Shown here: positions 18,942-28,737 of the stretch, piece by piece
Layout of the letters: each line of letters opens with the position of its first letter
Numbering within the stretch: position 1 is the stretch's first letter
NCBI RefSeq assembly: GCF_017813365.1
Contig: NZ_JAGIZA010000007.1
Coordinates: 169,038-233,037 of the forward strand
From: Roseomonas indoligenes
Lineage (GTDB): Bacteria > Pseudomonadota > Alphaproteobacteria > Acetobacterales > Acetobacteraceae
Reading direction: 5' to 3'
Length of the DNA: 64,000 nucleotides
Notes under the pieces: model-generated
Told to the model about the DNA's origin: nothing
Databases searched by the model: none
What the model saw: the letters and a program-made list of their open reading frames with translations, nothing else
Program-made: the position numbers and the translations under genes

Positions 18942-19577
18942 ATGATCCGGCGCGCGCTTCTCCTCCTGATCCTTCTCTCCCTGCCGGCGGCGGCGCAGGA
19001 GCTGGTGCCGGTGCGGCCGGGGACAGCGGCGGGGGATGCGCTGGTGGCGCGGCTGCGGGAGGGCGGGCTGGTGCTGTTCCTGCGGCACGCGAATACGCGG
19101 GGGGAGGCCTGCGACCGGTCCTTCCGGGTGGGGGACCGGGCGGGGCAGCGGAATATTTCGGCCATGGGGCGGGAGCAGTCGGCGGGCATCGGGCGGCGGG
19201 TGGCGGAGATGGGGATTCCCGTGGAGTGGCCGGTGCATGCGGGGCCGGTGTTCCGGGCGCGGGACACGGCGGAGATTGCCTTCGGGGCGGAGCGGGTGCG
19301 GGTGACGGATGAGCTGCTGGCCGATGACTATGCCGGGGAGCGGCTGGAGGCGGTGATAGCAGGGCACCGGCGGCTGCTTTCCGCGCCGGTGGCGGCGGGG
19401 GTGAACCGGGTGCTGGTGGGGCATCGGACGCCGCTGATCATGATCGCCGGGCCGGCGGTGGGCGGGCGGGCGCTGCCGGAGGGGGCCTTCGCGGTGGTGG
19501 AGCCGGGGGGTGGGTTCCGGGTGCTGGGGGTGCTGGAGCTGGTGCCCCTGCCCGGGGGCGGGTTCCACGGGTGCTGA
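18942..19577 (+). CDS. Histidine phosphatase superfamily protein, probably exported
   Basis: 211 residues with a signal peptide (MIRRALLLLILLSLPAAAQE). The phosphohistidine is in LRHANT (R48-H49, RHA instead of the common RHG), with AMGREQSAGIGRR and the second half GHRTPLI/E-GAFAVVEP as in phosphoglycerate-mutase-like phosphatases. Export suggests hydrolysis of an extracytoplasmic phosphoester; the substrate is unknown. The start could also be 18933 (MAGMIRR). The gene converges on the racemase gene with six bases between stops. Confidence 0.8.
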   Translation: MIRRALLLLILLSLPAAAQELVPVRPGTAAGDALVARLREGGLVLFLRHANTRGEACDRSFRVGDRAGQRNISAMGREQSAGIGRRVAEMGIPVEWPVHAGPVFRARDTAEIAFGAERVRVTDELLADDYAGERLEAVIAGHRRLLSAPVAAGVNRVLVGHRTPLIMIAGPAVGGRALPEGAFAVVEPGGGFRVLGVLELVPLPGGGFHGC

Positions 19578-19583
19578 TGGCCT

Positions 19584-20285
19584 TCAGGCGGTGATGGCGC
19601 GCTGCACCGCGGCTTCGGCGTGGATGGCGGTGGTGTCGTAGAGGGGGACGGCGCTGTCCTCCGGGCGGACGAGCAGCATGATCTCGGTGCAGCCGAGGAT
19701 GACGGCCTCCGCGCCGCGCTCGACCAGGCGGGCGATGACGCCGCGATAGGCCTCGCGGGAGGCGGGTTCGGCGCGGCCCTGGACCAGTTCCTCGTAGATG
19801 ATGCGGTGGACGGTGGCGCGGTCGGCCTCCCCGGGGATCAGGACGTCCAGGCCGTGGCGGGTGGCCAGGCGGCCCTTGTAGAAATCCTGTTCCATGGTGA
19901 AGGCGGTGCCGAGCAGGCCGATGCGGCGGTGGCCGGCGGCGCGGATGCGCTCCGCCGTGGGGTCGGCGATGTGGAGGAGCGGGACGGCGATGGCGGCCTG
20001 CACCGCTTCGGCCATGCGGTGCATGGTGTTGGTGCAGATGAGGATGAAGTCGGCGCCGCCGCGCTCCAGCCGGCGGGCGGCCTCGATCATCAGGGCGGTG
20101 GCGTCCTCCCAGCGGCCGGCGTGCTGGAGGGCCTCGATCTCGGCGAAGTCGAAGGACCAGAGGAGGCAGCGGGCGGAGCGCAGGCCGCCCAGGCGGTCCC
20201 GGACGCTTTCGTTGATGATGCGGTAGTACTCGGCGGAGCTCTCCCAGCTCATGCCGCCGATGAGGCCGATGACCTTTTGCTGCAC
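19584..20285 (-). CDS. Aspartate/glutamate racemase family protein (YgeA-like)
   Basis: 233 residues. The two catalytic cysteines are C84 (ICTNTMH) and C199 (LGCTE), and the N-terminus KVIGLIGGMSWESSAEYYR is typical of the PLP-independent racemases of the YgeA/RacX group. These interconvert L- and D-aspartate, glutamate or other amino acids. Start is GTG at 20285; no upstream ATG fits the homology. It is not in an obvious operon: the cupin gene upstream ends 178 bp earlier with a hairpin between. Confidence 0.88.
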   Translation of the reverse strand: MQQKVIGLIGGMSWESSAEYYRIINESVRDRLGGLRSARCLLWSFDFAEIEALQHAGRWEDATALMIEAARRLERGGADFILICTNTMHRMAEAVQAAIAVPLLHIADPTAERIRAAGHRRIGLLGTAFTMEQDFYKGRLATRHGLDVLIPGEADRATVHRIIYEELVQGRAEPASREAYRGVIARLVERGAEAVILGCTEIMLLVRPEDSAVPLYDTTAIHAEAAVQRAITA

Positions 20286-20424
20286 CCTGCGTCCCCCCCT
20301 CTGGACGGGGATGAGAGGGCGGGAGGGGGCGGGCCGCAAGGGGGGCAGCGAGCCGGTGGCAACGGACCGCTTCGGGTGCCGCCTCGGGCCCGTTCCGGCC
20401 TTGGAAGGGCGGGTCGGTTCATCG

Positions 20425-20453
20425 GAAGCAGCCAGGTTCTGGCTGGCTGCTTC
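20425..20453. terminator. 11-bp inverted repeat after the cupin gene
   Basis: GAAGCAGCCAG-7 nt-CTGGCTGCTTC, starting about ten bases past the cupin stop on the minus strand. A stable stem, but without a T-run; probably the 3' end of the crp-cupin transcript. Confidence 0.55.
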
Positions 20454-20463
20454 GGCCATATGC

Positions 20464-20874
20464 TCAGGTGCCCTGCCGGTCCGGCTGCTCGTCGATGCTC
20501 GAGGCCGGTGCGAGCGAGATCTTCCAGAGCCTGATCTCGCCGTCCAGCCGTTCCAGGCGGTGGGGACATCCGCGGGGCACGAACAGCACGTCGCCCGTGG
20601 TGAATTCCAAGGGCGCCTCCTCGCAGCGGAGCACACCGAAACCGGCCACGATCACATAGGCCGTGTCGGACAGCCCGTCATTCGCATGACCCTGCTCGGT
20701 ATAGCCGAGACCACGGATCTCGAGGACGGCATTTCCCGAGCGAGCGGAGACGCGAAGGGCCTTGTCCACCTCGGACCAGGGCACCCGGTCCGACGCTTCT
20801 GTCAGATTGATGGGCCCCATGCCCGGAGCAGCCTGCACGTCGACCTCCCGATCAGGCACGTCGTCCCTGTCCAC
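20464..20874 (-). CDS. Small cupin-domain protein
   Basis: 136 residues. A single cupin barrel in the middle: the YVIVAGFGVLRCEE strand pair and TTGDVLFVPRGCPHRLERL, which carries the second cupin motif G-D-x-x-x-x-P-x-G-x-x-H. The first motif is weak, so metal binding is uncertain. Cupins of this size act as sugar or amino-acid isomerases, dioxygenases or sensors; nothing here decides. It lies eight bases downstream of the Crp/Fnr-type gene and is almost certainly co-transcribed, so it could be a regulated target or a ligand partner. G+C is lower than in neighbouring genes. Confidence 0.7.
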   Translation of the reverse strand: MDRDDVPDREVDVQAAPGMGPINLTEASDRVPWSEVDKALRVSARSGNAVLEIRGLGYTEQGHANDGLSDTAYVIVAGFGVLRCEEAPLEFTTGDVLFVPRGCPHRLERLDGEIRLWKISLAPASSIDEQPDRQGT

Positions 20875-20882
20875 GGAATCCG

Positions 20883-21647
20883 TCAGATCAGGCCTCGAAG
20901 CCGCTTGCCGGCCTCGCTCTCCGGCTCATCCCTGGCACGGTCGAGATGCAGGTAGTTCGGGTCGAAGCGGGCGACCTTTCGCAGGCCGGCGGGATTGAGC
21001 ACCGTCCAGGTCTTGCCCTGGACGGCGATCAGCCCCTCCTCGCGCAGGCGCTGCAGCATGCGGTTCACATGCACGGGCGTCAGGCCGGTCGCATCCGCCA
21101 GATCCGCCTGGGTGATCGGGAACTCGAAGCTTTCGTCGTCGATGACGCCGACCATACGCATCCGCAGCAGCACTTCGTAGATGAGAAAGGCGATCCGCGA
21201 ATAGGCATCCCGCCGGCCTTCGTCGATGATGCGCTCGCGCAGGATGCCTTCGTCCTGCAGGGTGCTCCACCAGAACGCCAGGGCAATGCCGGGCCGGTTG
21301 AGCAGGAGGTCCTTCATCGTGCTGCCGGGGATGGAACAGATCACGCTCGGCGCCAGGGTGCCGATGCTGTGGTCCATCTCCTTGAGGATGAAGATCTCGG
21401 AGTCGCAGGGATCGCCCGGCACGAGGAAAGCCATGATCTGACGGTTGCCGTTCTCCAGGAGCTTGTAGCGGCATGCCAGGCCGGTGAGGACGATGTGGAT
21501 GTCGGGCGAGTGCTCGCCCTCGCGCACGATGTCCTCCCGCGCCCCGTACTGCCGCTGCCGCTTGGATGTGAGGTCGTTCAGCACGCGCCGGTCCTCGTCG
21601 GAGAAGAGCCTGTACTGTTCCATGCGTTTGATCATGGGGTTGTCCAA
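20883..21647 (-). CDS. Crp/Fnr-family transcriptional regulator
   Basis: 254 residues. N-terminal cyclic-nucleotide-binding-like barrel (IVREGEHSPDIHIVLTGLACRYK, GDPCDSEIFIL), long dimer helix, then HTH_Crp at about 170-230 (ITQADLADATGLTPVHVNRMLQRLREEGLI). No N-terminal Cys cluster, so it is not an oxygen-sensing Fnr. Start is assigned to TTG at 21647 because GGAGG lies six bases upstream, giving xDNPMIKRMEQ, which matches the NPLI-K-LE opening common in this subfamily; the ATG at 21635 has no such site. It is the first gene of a two-gene unit with the cupin. Confidence 0.9.
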   Translation of the reverse strand: MDNPMIKRMEQYRLFSDEDRRVLNDLTSKRQRQYGAREDIVREGEHSPDIHIVLTGLACRYKLLENGNRQIMAFLVPGDPCDSEIFILKEMDHSIGTLAPSVICSIPGSTMKDLLLNRPGIALAFWWSTLQDEGILRERIIDEGRRDAYSRIAFLIYEVLLRMRMVGVIDDESFEFPITQADLADATGLTPVHVNRMLQRLREEGLIAVQGKTWTVLNPAGLRKVARFDPNYLHLDRARDEPESEAGKRLRGLI

Positions 21648-21859
21648 TGCTCGCCTCCCTCGTGCTCCTGCGTGGGCAGCCGGTGCCCGGACCCTGTAAC
21701 GCGGGTCGCCGCCCTTGGTGTCCGGTCCGCATCCCGGCGGCATGGGCCGGCCCGCCCGCCCGCCATGCCCGGCCTTCAGCTTGCCGGGCCGTCCCGTGAT
21801 GAGCGAGGGATTTGATCCATTATAGTTCCGCCTGCCGCGCGTTGCGGCATTGCCGGGGG

Positions 21860-22201
21860 ATGGAACCCGATCCCCTCGGCGCGTCGCCTCCGCTGACGAA
21901 GCGAGCACCCGGTGCCGAGATGTCGGCGACACGCGGGGCAACGGCGTGGGCTCCGCCTGGAAAGGGAGGGACGTGCCTGGTTGCCGCTTCGGTCGATCGG
22001 CTCGTCGCGGTTCTCGAGCGAAGCCTGGAGCTCCTGGAGCGGACGCGCGATACCCTTTCCCAGGACACCGAGCTGCGCGCCCGGTCGGAGGACGCCCTGG
22101 CCCGTTCCCTGGTTCTCATGCGGGGCTTGCCCGAGGTTCCCGGCAGCACGACCCTGGCCATCGGAACGGCGCCGGCCCCTGCACCGCGGAGCCGGAGCTG
22201 A
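21860..22201 (+). CDS. Small helical protein, unknown function
   Basis: About 113 residues if started at 21860 (MEPDPLG); 21920 (MSATRGA) is an alternative. The N-terminal half is low-complexity Gly/Ala/Pro. The second half, VDRLVAVLERSLELLERTRD and on through LARSLVLMRGL, is a convincing amphipathic or coiled-coil helix rich in Leu, Glu and Arg. There is no clear ribosome binding site. It is divergent from the Crp/Fnr gene and shares its balanced codon use, so it may belong to the same acquired patch. Confidence 0.4.
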   Translation: MEPDPLGASPPLTKRAPGAEMSATRGATAWAPPGKGGTCLVAASVDRLVAVLERSLELLERTRDTLSQDTELRARSEDALARSLVLMRGLPEVPGSTTLAIGTAPAPAPRSRS

Positions 22202-22316
22202 CCTTGCGGTGCGGCGCAAGGCCGTCTGGCCCGCTCATTCACAACTGCGGATCGGGCCCCTAGCATCCCCGGGGCGTTGAGCGGGCCTGCCGCTCCCAGG
22301 GGTTGAGGAGCCGTCC

Positions 22317-22625
22317 ATGGTTCATGTCGTCGCCGTGATCACCGCGAAGCCGGGACAGCGGGAGGCGTTGCTGGCGCTGTTCCGGGCCAATATGCCGGCG
22401 GTGCTGGCCGAGGAGGGGTGCATCGAGTACGGCCCGGTGGTGGACCTGCCGGATTTCGGGCCGGCGCAGGCGCCGCTGGGGCCGGACACCTTCATGGTCA
22501 TCGAGAAGTGGTCGAGCCCGGAGACGCTGCGGGCGCATGGGGCCTCCGCGCATATGGTGGCCTATGGGAAGGCTTCGCGGGAGATGGTGGCGGCGCGGGC
22601 CGTGCATGTGCTGACCGGCGCATGA
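22317..22625 (+). CDS. Antibiotic biosynthesis monooxygenase (ABM) domain protein
   Basis: 102 residues, a complete ferredoxin-like ABM domain: [19 protein letters not shown], a central [12 protein letters not shown] strand, [16 protein letters not shown], and a C-terminal helix with [10 protein letters not shown]. Such dimeric small proteins include quinol monooxygenases (YgiN-like) and haem-degrading enzymes; by size and pattern this is the putative quinol monooxygenase type. The stop overlaps the start of the CinA-domain gene by four bases. Confidence 0.85.
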   Translation: MVHVVAVITAKPGQREALLALFRANMPAVLAEEGCIEYGPVVDLPDFGPAQAPLGPDTFMVIEKWSSPETLRAHGASAHMVAYGKASREMVAARAVHVLTGA

Positions 22626-23101
22626 GCGCGGCCGGGGCGGCGGCGCGGGTCGGGGCGCTGCTGGCCGCGCGCGGGGAGCGCGTGGCGGTGGCGGAATCCT
22701 CGGCGGGCGGGCTGGTCTCGGCGCGCCTGCTGGGGGTTGCGGGGGCCTCGGCCTATTTCCTGGGCGGGGGCGTGGTCTACACGGCGGCGGCGCGGCAGGG
22801 GTTGCTGGGGATTTCCCCGGAGGATCTGGCGGGGATGCGGCCTTCGACCGAGGCCTATGCGGCGCTGATGGCGGAGCGGGTGCGGCAGCGGCTGGGGGCG
22901 GATTGGGGGCTGGCGGAGACGGGGGCGACGGGGCCTTCCGGGAACCGCTACGGCGACGCGGCGGGGCATGCCTGCCTGGCGGTGGCAGGGCCGATATCGC
23001 TGGTGCGGACGCTGGAGACGGGATCGCCCGACCGGGAGGCGAATATGGAGGCCTTCGCGGAGGCGGCGCTTCTGCTGCTGGAGAGCGCGCTTTCCCGCTG
23101 A
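22622..23101 (+). CDS. CinA C-terminal domain protein (NMN amidohydrolase type)
   Basis: 159 residues corresponding only to the C-terminal amidase domain of Cin[18 protein letters not shown], the [17 protein letters not shown] segment and [17 protein letters not shown]. Stand-alone forms (PncC) deamidate nicotinamide mononucleotide, recycling pyridine nucleotides. The conserved Ser of AESS-GG is present. Translationally coupled to the ABM gene. It ends at a strong terminator. Confidence 0.88.
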   Translation: MSAAGAAARVGALLAARGERVAVAESSAGGLVSARLLGVAGASAYFLGGGVVYTAAARQGLLGISPEDLAGMRPSTEAYAALMAERVRQRLGADWGLAETGATGPSGNRYGDAAGHACLAVAGPISLVRTLETGSPDREANMEAFAEAALLLLESALSR

Positions 23102-23120
23102 GGCCGCGGCAGCCCGATCG

Positions 23121-23166
23121 AAAAAGATGGGGGGTCCGGGGAGAATTCCTTCTCCCCGGTCTTTTT
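23121..23166. terminator. Bidirectional terminator after the CinA-domain gene
   Basis: CCGGGGAGAA-TTCC-TTCTCCCCGG (23136-23159), flanked by AAAAAGA (23121-23127) and TCTTTTT (23160-23166), so either strand carries a U-run after the stem. Its core is a shorter version of the 10790-10829 hairpin with the same GAATTCC centre. Confidence 0.88.
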
Positions 23167-23217
23167 CCTTCGCGGGGTTTCGCTAAGCATCGCGGCACCG
23201 CAGCAAGGGGTGCCCGC

Positions 23218-26200
23218 ATGAACCGCAAGTCCTGGGATTTCTGGGTGGACCGCGGTGGCACCTTCACCGACGTGATCGGGCGCGATCCTTCGGGCCGGCT
23301 GCACGCGCGCAAGGTGCTGTCCGAGAATCCCGGGGCCTATCGGGACGCGGCGGTGCAGGGGGTGCGGCTGCATCTGGGCCTGAAGGCCGGCGAGCCGATT
23401 CCGGCGGGGCTGGTGGGCGAGGTGCGGATGGGCACCACGGTGGCGACCAATGCGCTGCTGGAGAGGAAGGGCGAGCGGACGGCGCTGGTGACGACGCGGG
23501 GGTTCCGCGATGCGCTGGCGATCGGGCACCAGGCGCGGCGGGACATCTTCGCGCGGCGGGTGGTGAAGCCGGAGCTGCTCTACGCGCGGGTGGAGGAGAT
23601 CGGGGAGCGGGTCCTGGCGGACGGCACCGTGGAGGCGGGGCTGGACGAGGCGGCGCTGCGGGCGACCCTGGAGGGGCTGCTGGCGGATGGATTCCGCTCG
23701 CTGGCCATCGTGTTCATGCATGCCTGGAAGTTCCCGCAGCACGAGGCGCGGGCGGCGGCGATCGCGCGGGAGATGGGGTTCGCGCAGGTTTCGGCGAGCC
23801 ATGAGGTCGGGCCGCTGATCAAGCTGGTGGGGCGCGGGGATACCACGGTGGTGGACGCGTATCTGTCGCCGGTGCTGCGGCGGTATGTGGCGCAGGTGGA
23901 GGAGGAGCTGGACGTGGCCCGCACGGGGGCGCGGGTGATGTTCATGACATCCGCGGGCGGGCTGACGGCGGCTTCGCTGTTCCAGGGAAGGGATGCGATT
24001 CTTTCCGGGCCTGCGGGGGGTGTCGTGGCGCTGGCGCGGACGGGGGCGGAGGCCGGGTTCGAGCGGGTGATTGGGTTCGACATGGGCGGGACCTCGACCG
24101 ACGTGGCGCATTACGCCGGGCAGTTCGAGCGGGCGCTGGAGACGGAGGTGGCGGGCGTGCGGATGCGCGCGCCGATGATGCTGATCCATACCGTGGCGGC
24201 GGGTGGTGGTTCCATCGTGCGGTTCCGGGATGGGCGGCTGCGCGTGGGGCCGGAGAGCGCGGGGGCCGATCCCGGGCCGGCGGCGTATCGGCGCGGTGGG
24301 CCGCTGACGGTGACCGACTGCAACGTGATGACGGGGAAGCTGGTGCCGGAGCTGTTCCCGGCGATCTTCGGGCCGGGGCAGGACCAGCCGCTGGATGCGG
24401 ATGTGGTGCGGGAGAAGTTTTCCGCCTTGGCCGCGGAGCTTGGCGGCGGGCATTCGCCTGAATCGGTGGCGGATGGTGCGCTGCGGATCGCGGTGGCGGG
24501 GATGGCGGAGGCGATCAAGACGATCTCCGTTCAGCGCGGCTACGACGTGACGAAGTATGTGCTGAATGCCTTCGGCGGGGCTTCGGGGCAGCACGCTTGT
24601 CTGGTTGCGGATGCGCTGGCGATGACGCGGGTGCTGATCCATCCCTTCTCCGGGCTGCTTTCCGCCTATGGCATGGGGTTGGCGGATATTCGGGCGGTGC
24701 GGCAGCGGACGCTGGACCGGCCGTTGAGCGATGAGGGGCTGGCGGGGTGTGTGCCGGCGCTGCAGGGGCTGGCGGACGAGGCGCGGGCGGAGGTGCTGGG
24801 GCAGGGGGTGGATGCGGCGGTGCTGAGCACGCGGATCGCGCTGCTGCTGCGCTATGCCGGGACGGATACGCCGCTGGAGGTGCCGGGGGCGGAGCTGGCA
24901 GGGGAGGAGGCGGTGGGCGCGCTGCGCGCGGCGCCGCTGCGCGAGGCCTTCGAGGCGGCGCATCTGGCGCGGTTCGGGTTCATTGATCCCTCGCGGGAGG
25001 TGGTGATCGAGGCGGGGCTGGCGGAGGCCGCGGGCGGCGGGGCTGCGGCGGCGCCGGGCGGGCGCGTGGCGGGCGAGGCGGCGGCGGCGGCGATGCGGAC
25101 GACGCGGCTGTTCTCCGGCGGGGCCTGGCACGAGGCGAAGGTCTATTCGCGGGAGGCGCTGCGGGTGGGGCAGGCGCTGCGCGGGCCGGCGCTGGTGATC
25201 GAGGCCAATCAGACCGTGGTGGTGGAGCCGGGGTGGTCCGTGGTGCTGACGGAGGCGGACCATCTGGTGCTGGACCGGGTGGAGGCGCTGCCGCGCGGCG
25301 TGGCGCTGGGCACCGAGGCGGATCCGGTGATGCTGGAGATCTTCAATAACCTGTTCCGCTCCATCGCCGAGCAGATGGGCGTGGCGCTGCAGAACACCGC
25401 GAGTTCGGTGAACATCAAGGAGCGGCTGGACTTCTCCTGCGCGGTGTTCGACGCGGAGGGCGGGCTGGTTTCCAACGCGCCGCATATCCCCGTGCATCTC
25501 GGTTCGATGGACGGGAGCGTGGAGAGCGTGATCCGGGCGAATCCGGCGCCGAAGCCGGGGGATTCCTGGGCGATCAACGCGCCCTACAACGGCGGGACGC
25601 ATCTGCCTGATATCACGGTCTGCACGCCGGTCTTCGACCGGGCGGGGAAGGTGATCTTCTGGGTGGCGTCGCGCGGGCACCACGCGGATGTCGGCGGGAC
25701 AGCGCCGGGTTCGATGTCGCCGGACGCGACGACGATCGAGCAGGAGGGGGTCTATATCGACAACCTTCACCTGGTGCAGGGCGGGCGCTTCCAGGAGGAG
25801 GCGGCGCTGGCCTTGCTAACGGGCGCGGCTTATCCGGCGCGGAACCCCGCGCAGAACATCGCGGACCTGAAGGCGCAGGTGGCGGCGAATGCGCGCGGGG
25901 CGGCGGAGCTGCTGCGGGCGGTGGAGGGCTTCGGCGAGGATGTCGTGCACGCCTACATGGCGCATGTGCAGGACAATGCGGCGGAAAGCGTGCGGCGGGC
26001 GCTGGACAGGCTGCCGGCGGAGGCGAGCTTCACCTACGCGATGGATTCCGGGCGGCGGGTGCAGGTGCGGATCAGCGTGGACCACAAGGCGCGTGAGGCG
26101 ACCGTGGATTTCACCGGGACCTCGCCGCAGCAGCCCGACAACTTCAACGCGCCGCGGCCGGTGACGCGGGCGGCGGTGCTCTACGCGTTCCGGCTGCTGG

Positions 26201-26859
26201 TGGATTCCGACATCCCGATGAATGCGGGGTGCCTGCGGCCGATCCGGATCGTGGTGCCCGAGCACTCCATGCTCTCGCCGCAATGGCCGGCGGCGGTGGT
26301 GGCGGGGAATGTGGAGGTCTCGCAGGCCGTGACGTCCTGCCTGCTGGCGGCGGTGGGGTCGCTGGCACCGGCGCAGAGCACGATGAACAACCTGACCTTC
26401 GGGAATGCCGAGTACCAGTACTACGAGACGATCTGCTCCGGCGCGCCGGCGGGGGAGGGGTTCGACGGGGCGCCGGCGGTGCAGACGCATATGACGAATT
26501 CCCGGCTGACGGATCCGGAGATCCTGGAGACGCGTTTCCCCGTGGTGCTGGAGGAATTCTCCGTGCGCCTGGGGTCCGGCGGGCGCGGCAGGTGGTGCGC
26601 GGGGGATGGGACGCGGCGGGTGATCCGCTTCCTGGAGGACATGGAGGTGGCGATCCTGGCGGGGCATCGCGAGGTGCCGCCGCCCGGGCTGTTCGGCGGG
26701 GAGGCGGGGGAGTGCGGGCGCAACCTCGTGCGCCGGCTGGACGGGACGGAGGAGGTGCTGGCGGGGTGCGCCCGTTCCGCGCTGGCGGCGGGGGAGACGG
26801 TGACGATCCTGACGCCAACCGGGGGCGGCTTCGGGCCGTTAGGCGAGCGGACCGCGTAA
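23218..26859 (+). CDS. Fused HyuA-HyuB hydantoinase / 5-oxoprolinase
   Basis: 1213 residues. HyuA half (about 1-690): [18 protein letters not shown] at 9-26, the ATPase-fold [12 protein letters not shown] near 285, and AGGGSIVRF. HyuB half (about 700-1205): [42 protein letters not shown] and [13 protein letters not shown]. The single-chain arrangement is that of ATP-dependent 5-oxoprolinase, which opens 5-oxoproline to glutamate; related fused enzymes act on hydantoins. The ATG at 23218 is set by homology. A Bug receptor follows nine bases later and a metallo-beta-lactamase after that, so the three probably form one catabolic operon; the true substrate may be an imported cyclic amide. Confidence 0.92.
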   Translation: MNRKSWDFWVDRGGTFTDVIGRDPSGRLHARKVLSENPGAYRDAAVQGVRLHLGLKAGEPIPAGLVGEVRMGTTVATNALLERKGERTALVTTRGFRDALAIGHQARRDIFARRVVKPELLYARVEEIGERVLADGTVEAGLDEAALRATLEGLLADGFRSLAIVFMHAWKFPQHEARAAAIAREMGFAQVSASHEVGPLIKLVGRGDTTVVDAYLSPVLRRYVAQVEEELDVARTGARVMFMTSAGGLTAASLFQGRDAILSGPAGGVVALARTGAEAGFERVIGFDMGGTSTDVAHYAGQFERALETEVAGVRMRAPMMLIHTVAAGGGSIVRFRDGRLRVGPESAGADPGPAAYRRGGPLTVTDCNVMTGKLVPELFPAIFGPGQDQPLDADVVREKFSALAAELGGGHSPESVADGALRIAVAGMAEAIKTISVQRGYDVTKYVLNAFGGASGQHACLVADALAMTRVLIHPFSGLLSAYGMGLADIRAVRQRTLDRPLSDEGLAGCVPALQGLADEARAEVLGQGVDAAVLSTRIALLLRYAGTDTPLEVPGAELAGEEAVGALRAAPLREAFEAAHLARFGFIDPSREVVIEAGLAEAAGGGAAAAPGGRVAGEAAAAAMRTTRLFSGGAWHEAKVYSREALRVGQALRGPALVIEANQTVVVEPGWSVVLTEADHLVLDRVEALPRGVALGTEADPVMLEIFNNLFRSIAEQMGVALQNTASSVNIKERLDFSCAVFDAEGGLVSNAPHIPVHLGSMDGSVESVIRANPAPKPGDSWAINAPYNGGTHLPDITVCTPVFDRAGKVIFWVASRGHHADVGGTAPGSMSPDATTIEQEGVYIDNLHLVQGGRFQEEAALALLTGAAYPARNPAQNIADLKAQVAANARGAAELLRAVEGFGEDVVHAYMAHVQDNAAESVRRALDRLPAEASFTYAMDSGRRVQVRISVDHKAREATVDFTGTSPQQPDNFNAPRPVTRAAVLYAFRLLVDSDIPMNAGCLRPIRIVVPEHSMLSPQWPAAVVAGNVEVSQAVTSCLLAAVGSLAPAQSTMNNLTFGNAEYQYYETICSGAPAGEGFDGAPAVQTHMTNSRLTDPEILETRFPVVLEEFSVRLGSGGRGRWCAGDGTRRVIRFLEDMEVAILAGHREVPPPGLFGGEAGECGRNLVRRLDGTEEVLAGCARSALAAGETVTILTPTGGGFGPLGERTA

Positions 26860-26868
26860 GGCACAACC

Positions 26869-27849
26869 ATGACGGATCGACGCAGCCTTCTCCTCGCCCT
26901 CCCCGCCCTGGCGGCGGCCTCAGCCCCGTCCCTGGCCCTGGCGCAGGAGGGCCGGCCGGCGCGGCTGCTGGTGGGCTTCCCGCCCGGGGGCAGCCTGGAC
27001 GTGATCGGGCGGCTTCTGGCCGCGCGGCTGAATGCCACGGGGCAGCCGGTGATGGTGGAGAACCGGGCGGGGGCAGGCGGGCTGGTGGCGGCGGAGGCGC
27101 TGACGACCTCGCCGCCCGACGGGTCCGTGCTGATGGCGGCGCCGATCGTCGTCTCGGCCTTCTTTCCCTTCGTGCACAAGCGGCTGACCTTCGACCCGTT
27201 GAAGGATCTGGCGCCGGTGACGATGCTCGGGCTGTTCAACTTCGCCCTGGTCGTGCGGGCGGACCATCCGGCGAAGACGCTGGATGAGTTCGTGGCCTGG
27301 GCGCGCGTGACCGGGGAGCCGGTGAATTTCGGGTCGATCTCGCCCGGCACGCCATCCCACTTCCTCGGCGTGATGTTCAACCGGATTGCGGGCACGCGGA
27401 TGACGCATGTGCCGTATCGCGGGTCCTCCCCCCTGCAGGCGGCGCTGCTGGCGGGGGAGGTGCACTGCGCTTTCGACACGACGGTGAGCACGATCGGGCA
27501 GATCCGGGACGGGGCCATGCGGGCGCTGGCGGTGACGGGGCGCACGCGGTCCCCGACCCTGCCGGATGTGCCGAGCTTCGCGGAGGCGGGGCCGCCCCTG
27601 GCGGAGATGGCGGGGGCGGAGTTCTGGTACGGGCTCTACGCGCCGGGGCGGACGCCAGGGGAGGTCACCAGGCGATGGTCGGAGGTGGTTGGCACGGTGC
27701 TGCGGGAGCCGGCGACGGCCGCGCGGCTGCGGGACATGGACCTGGAGCCGCGGCCGATGTCGCCGGAGGCGTTCGGCGCGGTGATCGCGGCGGATGCGGC
27801 GCGGTGGGAGCCGGTGATCCGGGCTTCCGGCTTCACGGCGAATGACTAA
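26869..27849 (+). CDS. Bug/TctC-family periplasmic solute receptor
   Basis: 326 residues; signal peptide MTDRRSLLLALPALAAASAP with cleavage near ALAQEG. Typical Bug blocks: LLVGFPPGGSLDVIGRLLA, MVENRAGAGGLVAA, FGSISPGTPSHFLG, HVPYRGSSPLQAALL and LPDVPSFAEAG. An orphan receptor with no membrane partners in the window. Its position directly after the oxoprolinase gene suggests it delivers that enzyme's substrate. It overlaps the next gene by eight bases. Confidence 0.92.
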   Translation: MTDRRSLLLALPALAAASAPSLALAQEGRPARLLVGFPPGGSLDVIGRLLAARLNATGQPVMVENRAGAGGLVAAEALTTSPPDGSVLMAAPIVVSAFFPFVHKRLTFDPLKDLAPVTMLGLFNFALVVRADHPAKTLDEFVAWARVTGEPVNFGSISPGTPSHFLGVMFNRIAGTRMTHVPYRGSSPLQAALLAGEVHCAFDTTVSTIGQIRDGAMRALAVTGRTRSPTLPDVPSFAEAGPPLAEMAGAEFWYGLYAPGRTPGEVTRRWSEVVGTVLREPATAARLRDMDLEPRPMSPEAFGAVIAADAARWEPVIRASGFTAND

Positions 27850-28729
27850 GCGGCCGGTCGGGGCCGCGGCTGCCGCGCCGAGCGTCGTCCTGCTCGGCAC
27901 GGGCGGGCCGCGGATCGATCCTTCGCGGCGCTGCGCGGCGCTGCTGCTCCGCACCGGGCAGGAGGAGGTGCTGATCGATGCCGGGCGCGGGTGCGTGGCC
28001 GGGCTGGCGGAGGCGGGGGCGGATCTGGGCCGGCTTTCCCGCCTGCTGGTGACGCATCACCACTTCGACCACATCGGCGACCTGTACGACGTGGCGCTGA
28101 CGACCTGGTTCGAGGGGCGGAAGGAGGCGCTGCGGATCGAGGGGCCGCCGGACACGCGGCGGATCACCGAGGCGCTGCTGACGCAGGTCTATGACAAGGA
28201 CCATACCTGGCGCGGGCTGGGCGAGCCGGCCTTCGGCGGCTGGGCGCCAGTGGAGGCGCGGGACGTGGCGCCCGGGGAGTGGATCGAGGGCGCCGGGTGG
28301 CGCGCGGTGGCGCGGGAGGTGTCGCACGGGAACGGGCTGGGAACCCTGCCGGAGGCCTTCCTGTGGCGGTGGATCTGCTACGGCTACCGGTTCGAGATCG
28401 GGGGCAGGGTCTTCGCCTTTTCCGGCGACACGGTGGACTGCCCGGGGCTGCGGGCGCTGGCGCAGGGGGCGGATGTGCTGGTGCAGTGCTGCTGGGCGGC
28501 CTCCGCCGAGCTGACGAGCGAGCACCTGCGGCGGCTGGCGCGGCACACGCTGGCCTGCGGGGACACGGTGGGAAAGATCGCGGCGGAGTGCGGGGTGAAG
28601 ACCCTGGTGCTGACGCATCACCGGCCGCGGCGGGATCCGGCGATGCTGGACGTGCTGGCGGAGGAGGTGGCGCGGGACTTTTCCGGGCGGCTGCTGATCG
28701 GGGTGGATGGGATGGAGGTGGCGATCTGA
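27842..28729 (+). CDS. Metallo-beta-lactamase-fold hydrolase (RNase Z / arylsulfatase-like)
   Basis: 295 residues. Metal motif HHHFDH at 72-77, with VVLLGTGGP at the N-terminus, a FSGDT Asp ligand near 200 and a terminal LTHHRP His. The overall order resembles the RNase Z/AtsA branch. No signal peptide, so cytosolic. Context (with oxoprolinase and Bug receptor) favours a catabolic hydrolase over tRNA processing. A hairpin follows about nine bases after the stop. Confidence 0.85.
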   Translation: MTKRPVGAAAAAPSVVLLGTGGPRIDPSRRCAALLLRTGQEEVLIDAGRGCVAGLAEAGADLGRLSRLLVTHHHFDHIGDLYDVALTTWFEGRKEALRIEGPPDTRRITEALLTQVYDKDHTWRGLGEPAFGGWAPVEARDVAPGEWIEGAGWRAVAREVSHGNGLGTLPEAFLWRWICYGYRFEIGGRVFAFSGDTVDCPGLRALAQGADVLVQCCWAASAELTSEHLRRLARHTLACGDTVGKIAAECGVKTLVLTHHRPRRDPAMLDVLAEEVARDFSGRLLIGVDGMEVAI

Positions 28730-28737
28730 TCGTCCCG

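Noticed and set aside
22948..25770. 940-codon minus-strand frame opposite the oxoprolinase gene
   Set aside because: Arg/His/Pro-rich translation without motifs, fully antisense to a gene with clear domains. The same applies to long frames at 7855-9576, 16547-18613, 55598-57442, 60370-61758 and 61632-63446.
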